DNA of 17,463 nucleotides, taken from assembly GCA_964511965.1 (NCBI GenBank), contig CAZEGF010000050.1, forward strand, positions 1 through 17,463, read 5' to 3'. Origin of the DNA: JAUSNA01 sp964511965 (GTDB lineage: Bacteria; Patescibacteriota; Microgenomatia; Levybacterales; GWA1-39-11). The position numbers and the translations under genes are program-made. Numbering within the stretch: the first letter of the stretch is position 1; the number at the start of each line of letters is the position of its first letter. Below, piece after piece: positions 15,377-17,463 of the stretch. The notes below the pieces were generated by a model that was given only the letters and a program-made list of their open reading frames with translations, searched no databases and was not told where the DNA came from.

Positions 15377-15718
15377 TTACTTAGTAGCTTTTTTTTGAGC
15401 ACTTTTTTTCGTAGGTGCGACTTTTTTCACAGAAACTTTTTTGACTGATTTTGCTTCCTTAAATTCAACCTTTTTTACAGATACAGGCTTTGCAAGCTTG
15501 TTAAGAGATGACTTTAAGCGGGAAGCTTTATTGTTGTGAACTATGCCTTGTTTTGCTGCTTTATCGATAATTGCAATAGCTTTAGAAACAGACTTACCTG
15601 TTTTACTTTTTTTGGCACTTCTAACTGCATTTTTCAATGAATCACGAAGTGTGTCATTTGCTTTTTCTCTTTTTTTGTCTTGGCGCAATTTCTTAATTGC
15701 TGATTTAATAACTGGCAT
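15377..15718 (-). CDS. rpsT: 30S ribosomal protein S20 with lysine-rich C-terminal extension
   Basis: Primary 16S rRNA-binding protein of the small subunit. The core (about 1-76) is recognisable: MPVIKSAIKKLRQDKKRE, the SLKNAVRSAKKS helix, and the HNNKASRLKSSLNKLA signature at 61-76. The usual length is about 85-90 residues; this one has 113. The extra 35 or so residues are almost all Lys, Val, Ser, Ala and Thr in VKKV-like units and are probably disordered and RNA-binding. It is a single gene with its own promoter candidate 33 bp upstream, transcribed away from murJ. Identity is secure; the role of the tail is inferred. Confidence 0.93.
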   Translation of the reverse strand: MPVIKSAIKKLRQDKKREKANDTLRDSLKNAVRSAKKSKTGKSVSKAIAIIDKAAKQGIVHNNKASRLKSSLNKLAKPVSVKKVEFKEAKSVKKVSVKKVAPTKKSAQKKATK

Positions 15719-15750
15719 AAATTTAAATGTATTGTATTCGGAACTTGGTT

Positions 15751-15779
15751 ATTCTAACATGGATAAAGACCAAATACAA
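15751..15779 (-). promoter_or_regulatory. Promoter of rpsT
   Basis: On the minus strand TTGTAT (plus 15774-15779, 4/6), an exact 17-bp spacer and TAGAAT (plus 15751-15756, 5/6) with an extended TGT directly before it. The start point would be near 15744, with a leader of about 25 nt. The extended -10 and correct spacing make it convincing for a ribosomal protein gene. Confidence 0.6.
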
Positions 15780-15797
15780 GAAAACAAGCCTCAAAAA

Positions 15798-15863
15798 CAT
15801 TAGTAATGGAACAGGGTTGTATAAATAATGAAACAACATTAATAAAATAATGTTTCGACATTA
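15798..15863. promoter_or_regulatory. Helically phased CATTA/TAATG half-site array in the rpsT-murJ spacer
   Basis: CATTA is at 15798, 15837 and 15859, and its reverse complement TAATG is at 15804, 15826 and 15848. The last four sites (15826, 15837, 15848, 15859) alternate in orientation at exactly 11 bp; 15804 lies two steps (22 bp) earlier. Around them, ACATTAAT is repeated at 15836 and 15858, and TAATGT-TTCG-ACATTA (15848-15863) is a hairpin. The rest of the 174-bp spacer (15719-15892) holds the rpsT promoter and, for murJ, only a weak candidate: TCGACA at 15855-15860 with a poor -10. Confidence 0.5.
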
Positions 15864-15892
15864 ATTGCTTTAAGTAATTTAGAACACAAATA

Positions 15893-17463
15893 ATGGTAAA
15901 GGACATTTTTAAAAAAGGACTACAAGCACTGACACTGAAGCAGTCAAATATTTTTACAGCTGCTTTTTTTATTGTGGCGACAACAATATTTGGGCAGGTG
16001 TTGGGTCTTTTTAAATATAGATTGCTAGTTGCAATATTTGGAGCCTCTAGTGATCTAGGAGTTTTTCTAGCTTCATTTAGAGTTCCTGATTTTCTATTTC
16101 AAATATTTATAACTGGAGCACTTTCCACTTCATTTATTCCACTTTTTTCCGAATTTGTATCGCAAAACAAAAAAGATGAGGCGAATAGATTTACTTCAGC
16201 GATTCTTTCGTATGGGGTTCTCGTTTTTGTAGTGATATCTATTTTCATAGTTATTTTTGCGCATCCTTTAGCACGAGCTGTGGCTCCTGGATTTTCCGAC
16301 AGGGAGATAAAGCTCATGGCAAACCTTATGATCATTATCCAAATCTCTGAAGTGTTTTTTGTTGTAGGGACAGTTTTTTCAGGAGTATTACAATCCTATC
16401 AACATTTCTTAATACCAGGAATCGCTTCTGCTTTGTATAATCTGGGAATAATAATTGGGATAACAATCCTGTCGGGTGTTTTTCATCTGGGTATTTATGG
16501 GGCAACTTTTGGTGTAGTTATCGGTGCTTTCTTCTTTTTTGCGGCTCAATTGCCATTACTTGGCGGAACAGGTTTTCATTTTAAATTTACATTACATAGA
16601 GATCATGCTGTTAAAAAAATTGGTGCCCTGATGATTCCAAGATCGTTGACTCTTTTAATAGCTCAAATTGCGATTACTGCAAATGTATTTTTTGCTTCTT
16701 TTACAACGTCTCGTGGACTTGTTATTTTAGAACTTGCTCAAACTTTAATGCTCGCTCCAGTGTTACTTTTTGGCCAATCGATAGCTCAAGCTTCATTTCC
16801 CTCGCTTTCGTTAAAATCGAAAGAACCGGAGGAGTTTGTTTCTATTTTTGTAAGCTCTCTTAATCAAATCATGTATTTGACGCTTCCCATAAGTGCTCTT
16901 TTAGTTGTGTTAAGAATTCCGATCGTTCGACTCTTTTTTGGAGCATCACGGTTTGATTGGGATGCAACTGTTGCAACGGGTCTTACGCTTGCTCTTCTTG
17001 GAATTTCAATTGCTGCCCAAAGTGCTATTTATCTTTTTTCAAGAGCTTTTTTTGCTTTAAAGGATTCCCAAACTCCATTTTTTATAACACTTTTTTCCGT
17101 AATTATTAATATAGCCCTTTCTTATTACTTTATATTGTTTCTAAAACTTCCGGTTTATTATTTGGGTATTTCATTTACGATCGGAAACATAATGAGTTTT
17201 ATTCTCTTGCTCATAACTCTTAATGCAAAAATTACATTACCAAAGCTCGAAATTGTCATAACGACATTAAAAATATTGACAGCAACATTGGTCATGGGAG
17301 TGGCTTTATATATACCAATAAAACTATTAGACCAATTGGTTTTTGATACAACAAGAACTATAAATCTTCTAATTCTTACCGGAATTGCATCGGTGACCGG
17401 AATAGTTGCCTACATTTTCTTTACATGGCTACTTGATATTAAGGAAGCATTTTATATTATTGC
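15893..17463 (+). CDS. murJ: MurJ/MviN-family lipid flippase, 3' end outside window
   Basis: Polytopic MOP-superfamily protein; MurJ flips lipid II for peptidoglycan synthesis. The frame is open from the ATG at 15893 to the window end (523 codons plus 2 nt). Family marks are FGQVLGL at 33-39, IFGAS at 48-52, FRVPDFLFQIF at 62-72, TGALSTSFIPLFSEF at 74-88, APGF followed by an acidic helix, ASFPSLS, and RAFFALKDSQTPFF. Against E. coli MurJ as I remember it, the conserved charged cavity residues are changed: Arg18 to Gln35, Arg24 to Lys41, Asp39 to Gly56, Arg52 to Phe69 and Arg270 to Gln. The fold assignment is firm, but lipid II as substrate is therefore uncertain. Divergent from rpsT; no Shine-Dalgarno sequence. 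Confidence 0.88.
   Translation, partial: MVKDIFKKGLQALTLKQSNIFTAAFFIVATTIFGQVLGLFKYRLLVAIFGASSDLGVFLASFRVPDFLFQIFITGALSTSFIPLFSEFVSQNKKDEANRFTSAILSYGVLVFVVISIFIVIFAHPLARAVAPGFSDREIKLMANLMIIIQISEVFFVVGTVFSGVLQSYQHFLIPGIASALYNLGIIIGITILSGVFHLGIYGATFGVVIGAFFFFAAQLPLLGGTGFHFKFTLHRDHAVKKIGALMIPRSLTLLIAQIAITANVFFASFTTSRGLVILELAQTLMLAPVLLFGQSIAQASFPSLSLKSKEPEEFVSIFVSSLNQIMYLTLPISALLVVLRIPIVRLFFGASRFDWDATVATGLTLALLGISIAAQSAIYLFSRAFFALKDSQTPFFITLFSVIINIALSYYFILFLKLPVYYLGISFTIGNIMSFILLLITLNAKITLPKLEIVITTLKILTATLVMGVALYIPIKLLDQLVFDTTRTINLLILTGIASVTGIVAYIFFTWLLDIKEAFYII

Noticed and set aside
11478..16335. Frames at 11478-11810 (+), 13361-13546 (+), 15543-15803 (+) and 16099-16335 (-)
   Set aside because: They lie opposite the oxidoreductase, surface-protein, rpsT and murJ genes and look like chance frames.

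Overview
The window looks like a piece of an AT-rich genome (roughly one third G+C by eye) from a Candidate Phyla Radiation bacterium (Patescibacteria), most likely the Microgenomates/OP11 side. This rests on recalled family traits, not on a search. The traits are short genes packed edge to edge, Thr/Pro-rich surface proteins, an LCP protein with a Cys-containing insert, a UvrD-type helicase with a shortened 2B domain, S20 with a lysine tail, and DUF2298 plus GT39-like proteins. TGA is used as a stop (positions 5858-5860 and 7601-7603), so the genetic code is the standard bacterial one, not the Gracilibacteria/Absconditabacteria code.

Layout. 1-1855 (minus): a UvrD/PcrA helicase cut by the window edge. 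1893-3724 (plus): triosephosphate isomerase, then an LCP-family glycan ligase that overlaps it by 7 nt. 3711-15274 (minus): a long, nearly gap-free run of ten genes, listed here in transcription order: PilN-like, PilO-like, a small Pro/Thr-rich membrane protein, a three-domain surface protein with a Thr/Pro stalk, a FAD-dependent oxidoreductase, two tandem GT39/ArnT-like glycosyltransferases, an extended SDR epimerase/dehydratase, a HAD-like hydrolase and a DUF2298 (YYY) membrane protein. 15377-15718 (minus): rpsT. 15893-17463 (plus): a MurJ/MviN-family flippase cut by the window edge.

How the genes may work together (inference). The ten-gene run joins inner-membrane pilus-assembly proteins, an anchored Thr/Pro-rich surface protein, and three polytopic GT-C-type proteins with sugar-modifying enzymes. 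This reads as a cell-surface appendage or stalk made together with its glycosylation machinery. The LCP protein and the MurJ-like protein on either side fit the same envelope theme.

Regulation. Recognisable promoters lie upstream of pilN, rpsT and the SDR gene. Each of the pilN and SDR promoters is overlapped by short symmetric repeats. The murJ/rpsT divergent region carries CATTA/TAATG half-sites at an exact 11-bp pitch. None of the 15 coding starts has a clear Shine-Dalgarno sequence. No tRNA, rRNA, CRISPR array, insertion sequence or gene-free stretch over 300 bp was seen.
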